Of a DNA stretch of 64,000 nucleotides, positions 38,801 through 53,900 are shown piece after piece. Position 1 is the stretch's first letter. Each line of letters starts with the position of its first letter. The position numbers were made by a program, and so were the translations under genes. Origin of the DNA: Camarhynchus parvulus (taxonomy: Eukaryota; Chordata; Aves; Passeriformes; Thraupidae); NCBI RefSeq assembly GCF_901933205.1, contig NC_044571.1, positions 11,486,420 to 11,550,419 of the forward strand, given 5' to 3'. The notes beneath the pieces are model-generated. The model saw only the letters and a list, made by a program, of their open reading frames with translations. It searched no databases and had not been told where the DNA came from.

Positions 38801-39777
38801 ATTTATGAAGAAATAGAAGCACAACTCAAGTTTGTTGCAAATTTCATTTAAGTTACCTGTAGATCTTTATTACCATGCACAAATATTAGCACTAATATGA
38901 TAACTGAAATATCTGTGTGGAATATGAACATTTTTTCATTGAAAAATGACATTCATACAATATAAAATAATTATTTTTAAACATGTATAGATATTTTTCA
39001 TTCTTTTAGCTTCTCTTTAATAACTAAGGATGAGGAGAATGGGGGGGTAAATTTTACTATTTAGAAAAAAAGATAAGACAAAAAAATTTATTTATTAAAA
39101 AAAAATAGAACCCCACCAGCTGCTTCTTGCATCTTCTGCAATCTCCACATTACATAGAACATGTGATGTAGGTGTCCCTCACTTTCAAGAATTTATCTAT
39201 TTTAAGTGTACATCAAAATTTTTTTTCCGTTATTATTTATATTTTCCCTGGCCATGAAACACCATGATTCTTTCCTGTGTTTCAAAATTAGAGTTATTTT
39301 ATGTAATATACCTGGAGAAAATTTCCTTAGATCATTAAGCTACAACAGCATTGCAACTGCAAAATTGCAAAGATGGAAGTACAAGAATTTGCATAAAGAA
39401 CAAAGAATCTCAGACAAGTATCTATCTGATTTTTGAAGGACATATTTGATATTTGTGATATACTGGTTGGCAGGAAATACCAATGTTTGTTTATTTTCCC
39501 TGGCATCTCCGATGGTTGTAGTAAAATATTTTTCTTTAGCACTATGCTTTGCTTTTATCTATTGTGGCTGTAGCAGTGCTACTACTTTTTTGAATAGAGT
39601 CTTCAACTGGACTGAACTCCATTTAATTCCTGATTTCTCTGTTCTCACTCTTACTGTGCTGTAGTGTGAGGAGGGTTGAGTAAGCATGGGGAAGCACATC
39701 CAGTTTTGCAGGGAGTAGGGAAGGGCTTGAAGTGAATTCTTACAACAGAAGGGAGATTACCTGGACATTTCAGAGGC

Positions 39778-39934
39778 TTTGGATCTCTGTCCTTAGGGAC
39801 AGTTCTTCCTTCAAAGATCCAGCTGGGCAAAGCCCCTGAAACCCAAAATTCAGTGTTGAACCTAATTTGAGCAGGAGATTGAACCAGATGTGCTTCAAGG
39901 GTTCATCCAAACAGAGTGGCTCTATGAGTCAGTG
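39778..39934 (+). mobile_element. Short CR1 3' end, plus orientation
   Basis: A diverged CR1 3' untranslated region. It contains the ttgagcaggagattgaacca block, a degraded form of the usual dinucleotide-rich 'ggtcccttccaacc' block, and the terminal ctatgagtcagtga repeat at about 39921-39934. It is heavily 5'-truncated and old. Confidence 0.75.
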
Positions 39935-42900
39935 ACAGTTCTATGTGTGCAGCTCTGGTGAGAGTTTGGTAGCACCAATGAGCCAGAAGAGGCAGGGTTG
40001 GCTCTGCAGATTGATCTATTCCAGCAGATGAAGTCCTGCCCTTGCCATAATTACCAGGAAGGCAGTGGGATTACCAACACTGTTAGAAAGGACACTGTTG
40101 TGGCACAGGACATTGAGTATTCAAGATGCACTCTATGTATGCAAGGCATTTAACCTATAGAGGCAATAGAATACACAATCTTCCACTTAATCCCACATAT
40201 TTTATATTATCTGTAGTCTTGGTGATATTTTGTCCTTTGCTTCCTGTGTCCCTGCCTGTGAGGGGCTCTGGGCTGACAGACCACCCTCTGCAGCTCTGAC
40301 TCACAGCCCCTTGCTGCAGATGGGCTTATGTGTGTATTCCTTCTCCATGGACACAGCTTTGGACCACTTTTCTATTTTCTACTGCTTTTCCCTCCTTTTC
40401 CCCTGTGCCTGAACTACTGGTATTCTTTTATTTGTGGCCATGCTTTTATTTCTTGACCCATTTTTCAAGTTCTAGATACTCTTCCATTTAACACATTCTC
40501 CCTTCCACCAGCTGATGTGTTAGTTAGCAATAACTTCCCTTGTATACGTCCCCCCTTCAAAATATGTTTGCTATTTTGTATAATTTAAATTTTTTTAAGC
40601 TTTAATTTAAGAATTTTGTCTTTTTCTTCAAGTTTTTCCAAGTAATTTTTCAGTCATACCCTAATGTCACGAAGCCAGTTGTGCATAATTGTTACAAATG
40701 CAAGAAAGCAGTTTAGCTTGTCACCCTCCTGAAAGCACATCCCCAGCTGTGGGAACAGATTGTGCTGGCCATATGTGGCTGCAGCACTTCTCAAATCTTA
40801 TCATATCTCAGGAAAGAAACTGAAGCCACAGCCTTGACTAGAAAATTCATGATGAAATGTGACAGAGGAGGAGATGGAGGACCCTGTCATCCTTGTGTGC
40901 TATATTACACATTGTCAGTCCTGTCAAGTCAAATCTGATATGAGTGAATCACATTAATCAGAAAATGTGAATTTCTATTTGACAAGCTAAAGGAGCATAA
41001 CATCTTCAATTAGACTAGCTACCTAAAATTCGCTACTGACACAAGCAAGTATACATGGTCAATTTGCCTGCCTGAAACTGAAAATCAAGCAAGACATGTT
41101 AGATAATAGATAGTCCCAGACTGAATGCAAGGCTGTAACTCACTCTGTGGGCCACTGACGTCACATGAAACCAAAATTAATTCAGCTGTAGATCCAGTTT
41201 GGAGTCATCTCTTGGTGTATGATTTACAGTACATTTTTTAACCTTAAATGGTTTATACTCTTCATCAGTATTTCAGTTCTTTGGTTAGAAAAGATGGTAG
41301 AAGCTGAAGTCCATCTTTCAGACATATTCATAAATTCTGTGCTGCTCTGAGATCCCAGCTATGAAAAAATGATAAGAGGCTGCATAGGTCTTTTATTTTT
41401 GTTGGTTCAGTGCACAGTAGAAACTTATTTTCTACAAGTTTATTGGGATGAAATAAAGGGAGGAAAGACAGTCAGGGAAAATATACTTCAGAGACACATG
41501 GGCAAGGGCATAGAAGGCTTGAGGAAGGACAGTTTCTAAGTGCCCTCATTCTGAAGCTGAGGCTGGAAATTGCTTAGAACCTCACCAGATAGGGTGCTAG
41601 CCCATGAGCAGATGATTGTCCTGTCTTTGCAGAAGTGTAGGGATGTGTTCCCTTTGAAAATGGACAATATGAGAGCAGCTCTTGGCACCTTTGTGCACCT
41701 CAGTATGTGTTTAGACAATCATTAGGAAATTACTGACTTGAAGACACACAAATCTGCTTCTTGAGGCAAAGTTATCTCTTGGCAGAAAGAAATTAAACAC
41801 ACACTAGAGTCTTAGCAAAGATTATCAGATATTTCTGACCTTCTTCACAGGGAATCTGAGCTCAATTCAGAGATTAGATTAATTGCTTTTCTTACCAGTT
41901 GCCCTGTGGATCTTCAGAAACTTAAACAAAATATATGAAGCTAAAAGTCTCTAATATTTCCACGTTTTAGAAAGTCTACCTTCCTTCCATAAAGATCAGG
42001 ACTGTAATAATTCTAGAAATAATAAGTAGCAATTACAAACAAAATAATAATCCAGGATTTACAACATTAATTTCCTCTAGGCTTGTGCAGCCATAGCTGT
42101 GTGATTGACACAGAAAGGTCTCTAGCACAGTTAAGTATCTGCTCTCTCCTATTCCTGGTGGGTTGCCGTTTTTCACTTCTCTTTCCTTCTGAGAGAAAAT
42201 TCCTTCAAGCTATCTAATATGGACTACTCTTATTTCCATAAAAACTAAAACCCCTTCATTATCCTAAACTTCAATTAGTCTGGCATCTCAATCACTTCTA
42301 GAGAAATACAATTCCAATAGGGAAGAATAAGCAGACTAAAGGCATGGATTTTGAGACCTGAGTGGAACATGATCACATGGTTTGACCTGCTGCACAATTT
42401 AAAATATTTTCTCCTGATTGCAGCATCTTCATCAAGCTTTAAATCTCTCACTGTAGTGATGTGTTATAGAGTGAAGAGCTTTTCCCCTAGTTAGCTTTTC
42501 TAATATGTCAGCTCTTCCTCTTGTGTGAACCTTGTCTTTAAAAGGGAATTAGATAAATATCAAAATTTGTCCTGTGACATTTACAGAATGGTCCTGCTAA
42601 TATATCAGGAAAAAAGAATGACCACAGGCAAAGATTAAATACTTACATAAGGTAGAGAGGCAAAACATTGTTTTCCTTGTTGGACAAAGACAGAGGAGAA
42701 CAGATGAATCCAGAGACAGAATTTCAATGCATGATGAGGCAGTACATGTTCATTGGACAGACCCTCTCTCAAATGTTTGGCTGCATCTGCCATATGACAG
42801 AAATGAAGGCATTTTGGACGCAGAACAGGGTAGAAGACATAAGGAAATAACTTCATGTGCCAGAAATTAAACATTAAGCCACCTCTCTCCACTTCAATAT

Positions 42901-44024
42901 AATACTGAAGGGACAGGTGGTGAACAGAGCATTAGAGCAGTTGTTTGACAGTTCCTCTGGGGAATTTATCAATTTATTTAAATTTATCAATTTATCCATC
43001 CTGCAGGCTGCAGAGCAGTTTGAAGAGCTGCTTCAGGGCTCAGGCCCATGAATGACTTACAGCATCCCATCAGGAAACTTTCCAGACTGAGTTCATCATT
43101 CTTACCTCAGGACAGCAGTCTAGGATGAGATGAATGATTGCAAAGGGCACCTCTGTCCCTGCACTGACCCTCTGAAGGGAGCCTAAATTACTTTGATTAT
43201 TCTGCCTTTGGTTTGAGATGAATTTCACCTCATGAGGTGTGAGCTCATCCCCGTTGTACTGCTCAGCATAAATATCAAAGGTTTGCCCTGAATAAGGGAA
43301 GGGCATCACTCAGCAGCACTGACACAGGTGATGAACAGTAATATAATAGGAAGCCACAATCTGATTGTCAGATCTTTACAAAATGGAGTTCTGAGCTCTT
43401 ACAACCCTTTGAGAATAAATTGGATCTTTTTCTGTTATGTCATCTTTGCTTTGAGAGCAGAAATTCTTTATAGATAGCGCTTTCAGCCATAATTCATTCA
43501 AACACTGTGCCAGCAAAATGGCTAATGAAGGCCTTCAAAACTATATTTGTGATGTAAACCCCCAAAGATACTTTGAATAACAACATCTTTTATCCTTTTC
43601 TTGGCACAGGTATGAAATATCTTTGGAAAGCTCCAGAAAATCCCACAACTATGGAAAGAGTTTGACCCAGCTTGGATCCCACAGTTAAATCACTCAGGGA
43701 ATTTCAGAGGAGACTAAAATCTCACTAGAAAGTTTGCTTTAATCACAGGTAATTCTTCTTTCCCCATGATTTTCTTGTCTTTTCCCCATTCTTTTCCTTG
43801 ACTGGGAAAGAACAATAAGTTGTACACATAAAAAAGGAATGGCATAATTTTCCATCTCAGTACCTTTATGGTTTTTAATCAAATACCTCCAGCATCTTTT
43901 GACAGTTTTGCTTAGGGTTTTTGACAAGTTAACTGAAAACAGAAACAGGCTTCAACTAGCTTTTTGTTCATTCCTTTAGACTCTACCTTTTGTATTTTCT
44001 TCTCTTTCTATCTGCCATAAATAT
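39935..44024. other. Unique DNA, no gene recognised
   Basis: About 4.1 kb with no recognised gene or transposon. A short imperfect repeat of aatttatcaattta lies at about 42964-42993. A modest G+C-richer patch lies at 40230-40400. Confidence 0.5.
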
Positions 44025-44168
44025 AGAAATAGAATCCTAGAATATCCTGTGCTGGAAGGAAACCACAAAAATCATCAAGTTCAACTCCTGGGCCTGCACA
44101 GACACACCAAGAGTCACACCATGAGCCTGAGAGTGTCCAAACACTTCTTGAGCTCTGGCAGGCTTGAA
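44025..44168 (-). mobile_element. Short CR1 3' end, minus orientation
   Basis: Starts with the inverted CR1 terminus (agaatcctagaatatcctg from 44031). It continues with the phrases expected in order: a ggaaaccacaaaaatcatca block, a tcaactcctgggcctgcaca block, and gtgtccaaacacttcttga, stopping near 44168. It is a strongly 5'-truncated copy of about 140 bp. Confidence 0.88.
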
Positions 44169-47100
44169 CTTGAATAACACTTCTTATTTCTAGTGTTCCT
44201 TTGGCAGATTGCTCTCTTCTTATTCTCTCTGAAGTTATAAGAAATCCTATGTGGAAGTGCAGAAGGAGGTGCCAGAAAGTGAACGCAATTTATTTGAAAT
44301 ATTTGTGAGCAATGACATTTACTTGTGAGCCATGCAGCAGATCTCTTGAAGAGTTCAGGAGTTTTCTGTTGTATTTCATTCTACCACAAAACATATCTTT
44401 TGGTCAAAACTCTGACACTTTTTCCAAAATAATAATGAACTGTGTCATTAGCAAATAAAATGATTTTATATTGTTTTCACATTAATTTTTACAAGTAGTA
44501 GCAGTTTTTCATGCCTGTTTTCTGAGTGAAAATGTAACACAAACTTCTGAAAATGGGATAATATGTAAATAGGGCAATGTAAATATGGGGTAATGTAAAC
44601 ACGATGCCTTCCAGTTTTGTTACACCCTGCACAAAGCCATTTGATATTTCATTAAAAGAAAATAGACATGATTATTTGTCAAAATGAAGTTTCTAGTTTT
44701 GATTTTCATATTTCTTAGATTGATATTGCATTAACATTTTATTAAGAGAATGAAGAATTGACATGGACCAGAGCCCAATGTTGTTTGGGGCTCGGTTGTT
44801 TGATTTTTATCACAGATAGAAAGGAGAGGATACTATCTATGCAATAAATCATGCTATTGTTAGCATGGATCATTAAAATATACATATCTTCATACCCCAG
44901 AATTTTTTGATAAAAGAAAGGAGATAATTTGTCACTTATGTTCTCTGGTTTTAATCACAAAGTTCAAAATATGAATGTTTTCAATGGAAAAAAATAAATT
45001 CAAATAACACATTAAGAAATAAACTATTAAGTTTTTTTTTCTCCCACTTAGGTACTGACTGTGTTCTAGACTTTCACAGCTGTACTGGATATCCCTCACT
45101 TAAAGAGGGAAACATCTAAGGAGAGTTCTGAGGAGGCCCCCAGATGAGCAGTTATTCCAGTTTCCTGACTATTGTAATTCTGTTCACATTCCTTTTTACT
45201 CTCACCCAATTAGGAAACCTAAAATTCAATTACTTTAATTTAAATCCATTACCACTGGGTCTATCTGAGGATTTTAATTTCTCACACAAACTTGGAATCC
45301 AATGACCTCATGGATTAAATAAAGAAAAAAAGGCTGAAAATCCAAAAAAGTAAATCAGCAGCAGCCATCAATATCAAAATAAGCTGTTACACAAACAAAG
45401 GAATAAAAAGTACACATAAAAATATGTCCAAAGTCACTTTTCATTTGTCAAAGAAATCTGGAACACTGCACGCTGATGAAAGATTTAAAAGTGACTGGAT
45501 GTATCTCAGCCACTGATAATGCAGAAAAGATACTGGGCTTGTTTGCTGAATAAACATCACAGGAAAATCACAGAAAACCTTGGTTTGACTTATGCACACA
45601 TGTTTATTTAGTTCACCTCACTCAGGGATTTTCCACTGTAGGTTTGACAGGAAACAGATTAATTTAATGAACTTTCCATGCATTTACTGTGTTATTATTA
45701 AGGGCAAATGAATGTTTCATTTTGTCAGCTTATGTACTTCAGGTAATAACATCTCACAACAGCTGTCAGCTACACTTAGAATATAATCTTTAATTCATAG
45801 GAGAACAAATAATGGACAAAAGGTGTAGGCTGCAAATATAAACTTTTTTAGCAACTGACTGTTTGTCTATCTTGTCTACTGTGACTTCTCTAATGTCTTC
45901 ACCCTCCAAAAATCCATATATTCTTTGGTCTAGCCTCAATTTTCTCTTGCTGCCTTTCAGAACAGAGGACTGCTCAATAACATCCCTCCACAGGATGCCA
46001 GCTCTTCCTCGAGCTGCTTGCTCAAACTGTGACTTCACTCACCTTTAAAATGTCTAATAAAAACTTCCATATTGCTCCCAGGATCTCAGCTACAGGAGGA
46101 GAGGCCAAACAAAGCTGATTTTGATCTTCACTACCCTGAGGGAATTGCAAAATGCAGATTTGCTGAAGCCCTAATTCTACTTTCACTTTGGAAAAGGCAG
46201 TAGGTCAGTGATCTTTCCTTATGGCAAGGCTAGTATCAAAAATCATAAGAGAGGTTTCTATATGAAAGAATTTTATTAACTTGCAAATTATTAGGAAATT
46301 CATAGTTCATACAATTTAATCAGTCTTGCAAGAACAAAGACATGAGGTTAAAACATATCCATTCTTCTTACCACAACATGGTAGAAAAGGGTAAAGTTCA
46401 TGAAGTTTTATTTCTCCTTACTCAGCATTCTCATCATTATATCCTGATCAAGTTTTTCTTATCATCTGTTGAGGAACCTGGCCCAGACCCTGTTGATCTG
46501 AGACAAGACTGAATGGGAGAGGAAATCACAAAAGTTTAGTGGTCTTACTGAGATTGTTCCAGTGTGTGTGAAGAAAACCTGCTGTTACGGCATTACTGCT
46601 CTGTGCAGGAAGGTTCTGTGAGTAATTTTGAATGCTTCAAAGTACAGTTTTTCATATATATATTTTAGAAATTTTTAATTCTTGGTAAAAGCCTTCAGAC
46701 CTACCGATGAGGATGGATAAAGATTTTGTGAGCAGCTTGGAAAAAAAGAGCAGTAGTGATCTGGAGATACAACAAGGATTGCACACAATGTCACTGTGAA
46801 GTATGTAAAATACTGTTCTGCTAATTTTATCCAATGCCATAATTCTGTATGAAAATTTACAATAAAGGCTTTTTAAGAACTAGATTTGTATTTCACAGAA
46901 AGTCTATTCCGAAATGGAATTTTAGCTGTAGAATCACAGAACCTTTTGATATCTCCATATCTTTGCCAGTCATCCTCCTCAGCATATTGAAGGACACCCA
47001 CTTAATCCCTTTACTTTAAATAGGCTGACACACATTATCATCTCTTTTTTCTACCCTCTGCAGAAGTTTGGTCCAGCAGAGGCTCAGTTACAGAGGAAGT

Positions 47101-50100
47101 TACACAAAGAAATTTAGGAAAAAACTTTTTTTAGCTAAAACTCAGACAATATTTTTTGTTTCACACGGACTATGAAACAGTGTTCAGCATTCATTTTCAA
47201 AGACCAAACAGGATTTTCTCAATCTTTTTATGATTTTTTTATGATTTTTCATCTTGTTTCTAATATCTCTAAAAAAAAAAAGAAAAACCCCTTCAGAAAT
47301 CACTACACTGTTATTTACATTTTACTTTCCCCCACCATCACATATATACCATGTTGAGAATACAAGCACTTTAGTGATATCTATTCTCTTGTGATATACA
47401 ATATAAGGAAAAGATATTACCTTGTTTGTGAACTGATGTACTTCCACTGAAATCATGAAATTATGTTAACTTCTTGTTAATTGTAAAGATTTTTGTAAAG
47501 CATACACATTGGAAAGAAATAATTAGGTGCTATTTCTTTCAAATAAATAGCATTGCCTATCCTTAAAATGAAAAGTAATCTACTTTTTTAAACCTACCAG
47601 CAGAGAAAGACCTATTTTTAAGATCTTTAAGAATGAGCAGTACCTGATATACTACAAGGTAATCAGGCTGGCACCATGAAGGTGGTGCCTCCCTGGAAAA
47701 ATAGCGTTTGCTGATATTGTGTATGGGGGAAACATGAGTAGGAGCAGGTGACTTTTGAAGGACTGTGCTACTTGCAGAAATAGTTCATCAGTGCACACAT
47801 AACCTATTGAAAGATAAGAGCATGCAGACTCCCACAGAAAAATATCAGACCTATGTTTGATTAAGGCCTAGGCAAAGCAAGGTTATTTTGTTATTTACTC
47901 ATTGAAAGAAAATCAATTGCTGCAACATAATCCTATTGACAAAGCCTGCATGAATGCACGGCCTATCAACAACATAAACACTTACAGGACTAAAATAAAT
48001 AAGCATCTAGTCATTGAAAAATGCAAACTGGTCATTTTGGTTTTACCATTTACACTGTCACACTCTTATGCCAAACACCCACCAGGTTAACAAGTGTTTA
48101 TCTCGATTATTTAGTGAGAATGAAAAGAATTCTGATTCATCTCTGCTGCCCTTCAGGAGCACTCCAAGCTGTAACCAAAGGACTCTGAGCACTGGTTCAT
48201 CCTAGAAGGAATATTTAGTTTGTATCACTGGTCTGTAGTACAGACAGCAGCAGATAAGGCCACTTTTACAGGATGCATGCTGAAATAACCAGCATTTCCA
48301 CATGGGAGTTTCTGGAGTAGATGATCCAAATCTGCTTGCAGGCCATAAATTTCATATGTCGCGTAGGGCTTGGACACTACCAGACAGCTCTGTGAGCTTA
48401 TGCAGGAAACTGAAATAGATAAATTTTCACTATAATCCATATAGAGATGTGATGAGGACAGAGATGTATGAAATATTTTCTAGTCATTTACGAACTGTAA
48501 CTCCACCTGCATTTTAACTTGTATCTCTAAGGGAAAGAATAATAATTAGGCAATCACCCTAAATCTGCTCAGCAATCTGTGTAGCTGTTCTCCATCTCAG
48601 TAACTTTTAAGTCACGAAAGCACTACATTTCTGTAATATGTGAAGTAACTTCATGCAGTGGGAAGGAGCTCTAATAATGGTTCTACTTCAAAAAAAGGCT
48701 AATTTACATGTTTCTGTCTTTTTAGGCATCCAAAAAATCTGTACTGGTACCTACTTCTGAGACCCAAAGGCAGACCTTGTTTTATTTTTAGGTGGCACTG
48801 AGAACACTGTGTGGGAAGTGTGTTTGTGCCACAAACATGGAGCATTTAAACATTCCTGGGGCTTTTGCCTTTCTGAACATTTGAGACATTCCTCACTCTC
48901 TGATAATCCTGGAAATGCTTTTGCAGTATCTGGATGTTGTCCAAGAAACTTTTCAGGCAGCCTTGGAAGAAGTCATCCAGAATTTCATTTTGCAAGACAG
49001 ACTCAGTATGATACTGAACACATTTCTTAATGCAGTAATTTAAGCAATTCCCAATGAGAGAAGTTTCAGGACTATATCCACAGTATTAGAAAAGCTAAGA
49101 GATGACACTAACTTCATCCCCAGAAGTATAAGGTTATTGGAGTAGCACTTTGTGAGCACCCTCACAGATCCCTGGAACACATTTGCACTGTACAGAACCT
49201 GTACAAATGTTGTGCATGGATTTCAAACCTGTCTTCACTATAGAATTGTTGTTTGAATCCTTGACCATAATTAAAATATTTATTGTCTTCAGTAAAAAGC
49301 TGAAGATTCATGATAAGATTTCATTGTTCTCTTTTTTAAGACTTTTGAAAGGGAATAACACTACGTTTGGTTACATAGAAAGTAAAAAAAGAGTCAGTTG
49401 AAGCTCAGCTTTTGGATAAATGCTGTGAAAATTAAAAAGTCAACCATTAAGTGCCATCACAAAGGCAAAATTCTTACAAACAGTAGATTATAAGCATAGT
49501 TATATCAAATTACAGAATTTATTGTGAATCCAGTAGTTGTATTCCTTCATTTCCTTGCACTACCTCTTCAATGATGAGTTCCTGGATAATTCAAGAAAGT
49601 ACTTTGTATTTTCCACCCCATGAAGGGCTTTTGGAACATCATATATCTGTTCACCATGCAATAAAGAATAACAGCTAAGAGAAAAAATTGCATTTAAATA
49701 GAAATCAGAGGTTGGTGTTGCATCCAGATATTTCTACAACATCAATAAGAAATAGAAAAAGATGAATAGGACAGCTGGGAATGCATGAGAACTTGGACAG
49801 TGTTGGAAACCAGAAACTTCAAAGAGGTAACAGTGTGGGTAGTGCAAGGGTGACTTTGAGAGTTGGCTTTCTTATTAACTTTTAAAATTAAACCCTGATA
49901 AAGGGAATCATGGAAAAGTTTTTAATGACTCAAGTTTAACTCAATTACTTTAAAGTATTGCAATACCAATTTACTCTTTTGTGATTTATTTCATGTAAGA
50001 AGCTGTTATGAAGAAGCTGTTAATGTCTGTTGATCAATCATTGGAGGAATAACTTTATTTAGGACAATAATCCACTTAGAAGAAATACTGACATTAAAAT

Positions 50101-50910
50101 GTGTGTCTCAGACTTTTAAGGCTATTTTGAATTTTGAATACAGCTGCAATGCTTTCCTCTGCAGAGCTGAACCTAAACCTGCATGCTACCAAAGTATAAG
50201 AGAAAGAAAGGATGAAAATGAAGTTTAGGAAAAGTAAAACAAGTTTTAAGATTGGCAATAAGATATTAAAAATAAATGGCACCTGAAAAAGATGAATTCT
50301 CATGTTAGGGAAAAGAATTTTACTTGCAGAAGATTTGTTTTGTTTATGATAATCCAAACTAGAATGACATTTTTTTTTCACTAATGTCATTTTACCTTTA
50401 CCTACCTGCTGTGTTTAGTTGAGTCTTCCAGCAGAAAAGAACATTTAAAAGTAATTTTTATGTAACAGACATCCTCAATATTACAGGACAAAGGCTCTGA
50501 GACATAAGCTGATGACCAGATGAATTCAGTTATTAGATATAAATAAAGAAAATTCTATAGGTGCAAATTTATTTTAGAAAGACCTTCTCATGAAAGGGAT
50601 ACCAAAGACACTCCACATCATGTCCTTTCAGGAAAGAGGGAGGACTTTACACATTTGCAGGATTTTCTATCATTAAATATTGAGGCCTTTTTCCCTCTGG
50701 TAAGATGCAGCTTGGCTTTCCTGGAGAAGTTTTCCATGTTTAGTTTTGTCAGGAGGGTTTAAAGCATAGTACAGGTACTCTGGGACTGATGCTTGTACAG
50801 GAATACATGATGTCTGTGGCTTGGGAGGTCACCACACAGACTGGCTTTGTGTCTGCAAAAGTGACACTTTTGTCCCAGCCTTTGATTCAAAAATCTTGCT
50901 TGACAAAAAG
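44169..50910. other. Unique A+T-rich DNA, no gene recognised
   Basis: About 6.7 kb without a recognised gene or clear transposon. Simple runs occur near 44553-44601 (three imperfect gtaaat words) and 47226-47250 (two tttttatgatt words). An 82-codon minus-strand frame at 45790-46038 starts with GTG and is not annotated. Confidence 0.5.
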
Positions 50911-50988
50911 TTATTTATATATTTATATATATAAAATATATATATATAATATATATATTATATATATATATATATATATTATTATTTT
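50911..50988. repeat. TA-rich dinucleotide tract
   Basis: Imperfect (TA)n with AA and TT interruptions over about 78 bp. It is self-complementary and can form cruciforms or hairpins. Its length may vary between individuals. Confidence 0.9.
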
Positions 50989-53900
50989 AAATGCACCTTG
51001 AGGAAATTTGTAAGAAACTATGCATGATGATTGGTGCTGCTGCTGAGGAAAAACTACATGCAGGGGAAGAAGCAATGCCCTTCTATGACTGTCTCATTAC
51101 TCTAAAAACTTTATTCTTTCTAAAACCAAAATATCAGAGAAAGAAAAGGGCCCCTGGTTTATACCTGCATCTATGTTTTTTCTGTTCATTCTGTTTCTGA
51201 ACCCTGGCCTGGTCACATAAAATGCTCCTTTTCTGAAAAGTTGTCTCCTGCTGCTGATTCATCTCTTGCAGGAATCCAGTTTATTCTACTTTTCTCTAAG
51301 GGTTCTCTATGTAATAGAGCACCAAGAGCATCTTCCACAAAGAACAATTCTAGCTGTTGAAATGCAGCCTTATGCTTCCTCCCCTTGGAAGAATTTTGTC
51401 TCTCATTTGCCCCTTACTGGCATTTGCTACAACAGTTTTGTCAGGGGTAGCTGGACAGCTCTGTATGAAGTGGGAAGAGAATTCTGCTGTAGCCACGTTA
51501 GGAAGCACTGCAGTGGGAGCAGGGTGTGGAACAAACAGTGCTGAGGATGCAGCAGGGAAGCTCTCAGTATTCCAGGGGCTTTCCTTTGGCTTGGCTCCAT
51601 CCCACTGGCAGCAGGACAGCAGCAGGTACATTTCTGGAGATAACATCTCATTCTAGCTTCACCCAGAAGAATCTGGTTTGCACAATCCAAAACCACTCTG
51701 CAATGCAAACAGTCTGCAGGGATGTTGAGCTGAGCTAAAATACAGACCAGACTGCTGTATTAAGTTTCCTTCTTCCCCACGTTTCTTCATCAATTGGATG
51801 TGAAGCAAGCCCTCTGAGATAAATAAATGGAGTATTCCCACTAGCAATAGCACCTGTGATGGTGGAAGCCACAGCTGAGGTAATATTTTCAGCTCTGATG
51901 CACTTTCCTTCTCTTGGTTTTCTGTTTAATATTTGCAGAAGCAGATAGTCAAGTACTGTCTTGAATATTTTTCAAAAAAGTGTCATGCAAAGACACACAT
52001 CGCAAGACTAGAAGAAAACAGCTAAATCATTGTGAAAGAATGCACACAGGAAAGCAAAATATATTTCAAATATCATCTTTGAATTTGACATTTATTATGC
52101 CTATATACTATTTTGGGGGTTTCTGAGCTATTAGAGGTGGCTTGTTCATTGATATCAGAGAACAAGCTGTTTCTTAAGAAATGTGATCAATAAATTGAAC
52201 TGACAGAGCTGTCTTAGCTAAAAAGACTAGTGAATGCATAACTGTCACCAAAACAAGTTGGGAAGGAAAGAAATAATACCAACTATTAAAGGAAGCAAGA
52301 TTTTTAAAGATAAGCAAGCCAAATATAGTAAATATTTATTCATAGCATCCTGGACAAGGCAAATGAATAAAAATTTGCATTTTAGCTGATAACATGGTAC
52401 GAAGAAAGTAGAAAAGTCAGAGTGCAAGTTGAAAATTATCACTTAGAAGTTCCAGAAAATAAGTATATCAATTAATATATAGACAAAGGTGACTTTTAAG
52501 GTAACAGTCTGAAGGCATGTAGGAAAACATATACCCTTTAAAAAAAGACTGATCTGTAGCTTCAGAGAGGGGCCTTGAAGCTGTCCCCTGAATGGGTTTG
52601 CTCTTCTCACTGAAACTACTGCTTTTACTTTTCACTTCACCTACAATCAAGCACTGATGAACCCAGCAGGGAGAATGACAAAAGAAAACCCAGAAAACAC
52701 TAGAAATAGAGTGGCTATTTTCATCTCAAATCGCTGCAAGAAATTGTGAACACACCAATCAATTAAAAATGAATGTGATTACTTTATTCCCTCAAAAATA
52801 CTGCCGTTTTTTTTTACACTGTCACAATTTTCTCTTGGTGATAATGCAATTTATTTGTAAACAGCTTTGTAGGAAAAAATATCTGGGTTGAAGCAGTAAG
52901 GAAAAATAACACATCATGAGGCTGCACTGCAGTAAAATGCTTTGTTCTAGGTATCAAAAAAAAGGAATGTTCAGTGCAAGGCCTCCTTAGGATGATATAG
53001 AAGTTGTCAGCAGAGAACCATTATTGAATGCATGCAGGATAAACCTGTATGAAGCCAGTATCTCTTAAGAGTTCAGGAGATTGGCTACTTCCCTTATGAT
53101 TTTTCTGCCCTCCCTTACATTTCCTTTTTAAATTTCATGGTTTCCAAACAAAACTTTAATATAAAAATTGCACAATATCAGGGTTTGAACATATAAAAGA
53201 CAACTCATATTTCAAACTTTCAAAAACCTCATTAAAATCCCACACATGAGTTTGCTGCTGCACCTTTCTTGTGTGCATAAAAGGCTGAGATCACCCACGA
53301 CAGGCTGTGCTGAAGAAGGAAAGGGATTCAAAACTCAGCCTTTGGAAAAAGACAGGATCAGATTCACAACACTGCAGTGCACATGCACTTCTCAAATGAT
53401 AGAAAGTATAAATTGGCAATAAGTTTTCACAAGAAAGATGAGGTCAGCTTGCCCTTGTGTGCTGTTGGAAGCTCTCAGTCATACAAAGCTGAGGACACTC
53501 TAATAGGTTGAACTTGTTGGTTGAAAAACTTTCTCCCTCAGTGGATCCAAATTAAGATTTTCCTGACCTTGACAGAAAGAAGCAATTAACTTGGAGTTTT
53601 CACTCATCTGCAGCCAACTTAAGGTTGGTCAGGCATGCTGTTATAGTATCTTTGTGAGGAAAACACAGCAAAAATAGACTAACCTCTGAAGAAAAAATAC
53701 TAAATGCCAGGAAATTGCCTGTGTAATTTCAAGACCTATGCCTTCCCAGAATTATTTTTTGCCTCCATACAATTTCAGAATTAAAGCAAAAAAAAATTTA
53801 CAACTCCATTTAGCCCCAATAATACTAAGTTCTTTTTATGTATAAGAATTTGCACTGTAAACCCCAAAAGAAATTAAGATTTCTTATTCCTAATTTCTAA

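Larger units (their letters stand above)
29538..39777. other. Ten kilobases of unique DNA, no gene recognised
   Basis: Mostly A+T-rich, with no recognised gene. A G+C-richer patch at about 31350-31910 contains overlapping short frames on both strands but no convincing exon. Local features, listed separately, are a 23-bp duplication, a 23-T tract and a 26-bp duplication. C6-A-C6 occurs at 29720-29732. Confidence 0.5.

Noticed and set aside
45790..46038. Charged, protein-like 82-codon minus-strand frame with a splice-donor-like sequence at its GTG start
   Set aside because: GTG is not a normal start. The donor-like word ggtgagtgaag sits at the beginning of the frame, which does not fit an exon made of this frame. 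No homology is recognised.
46932..47020. tagaatcacagaa word resembling an inverted CR1 3' end
   Set aside because: Only the terminal word matches. The following sequence does not continue into CR1.
51357..51656. 99-codon frame with an Ala/Leu-rich N-terminal stretch
   Set aside because: It starts with TTG, and several overlapping frames are open on both strands, as expected in a G+C-richer patch. There is no exon signal.
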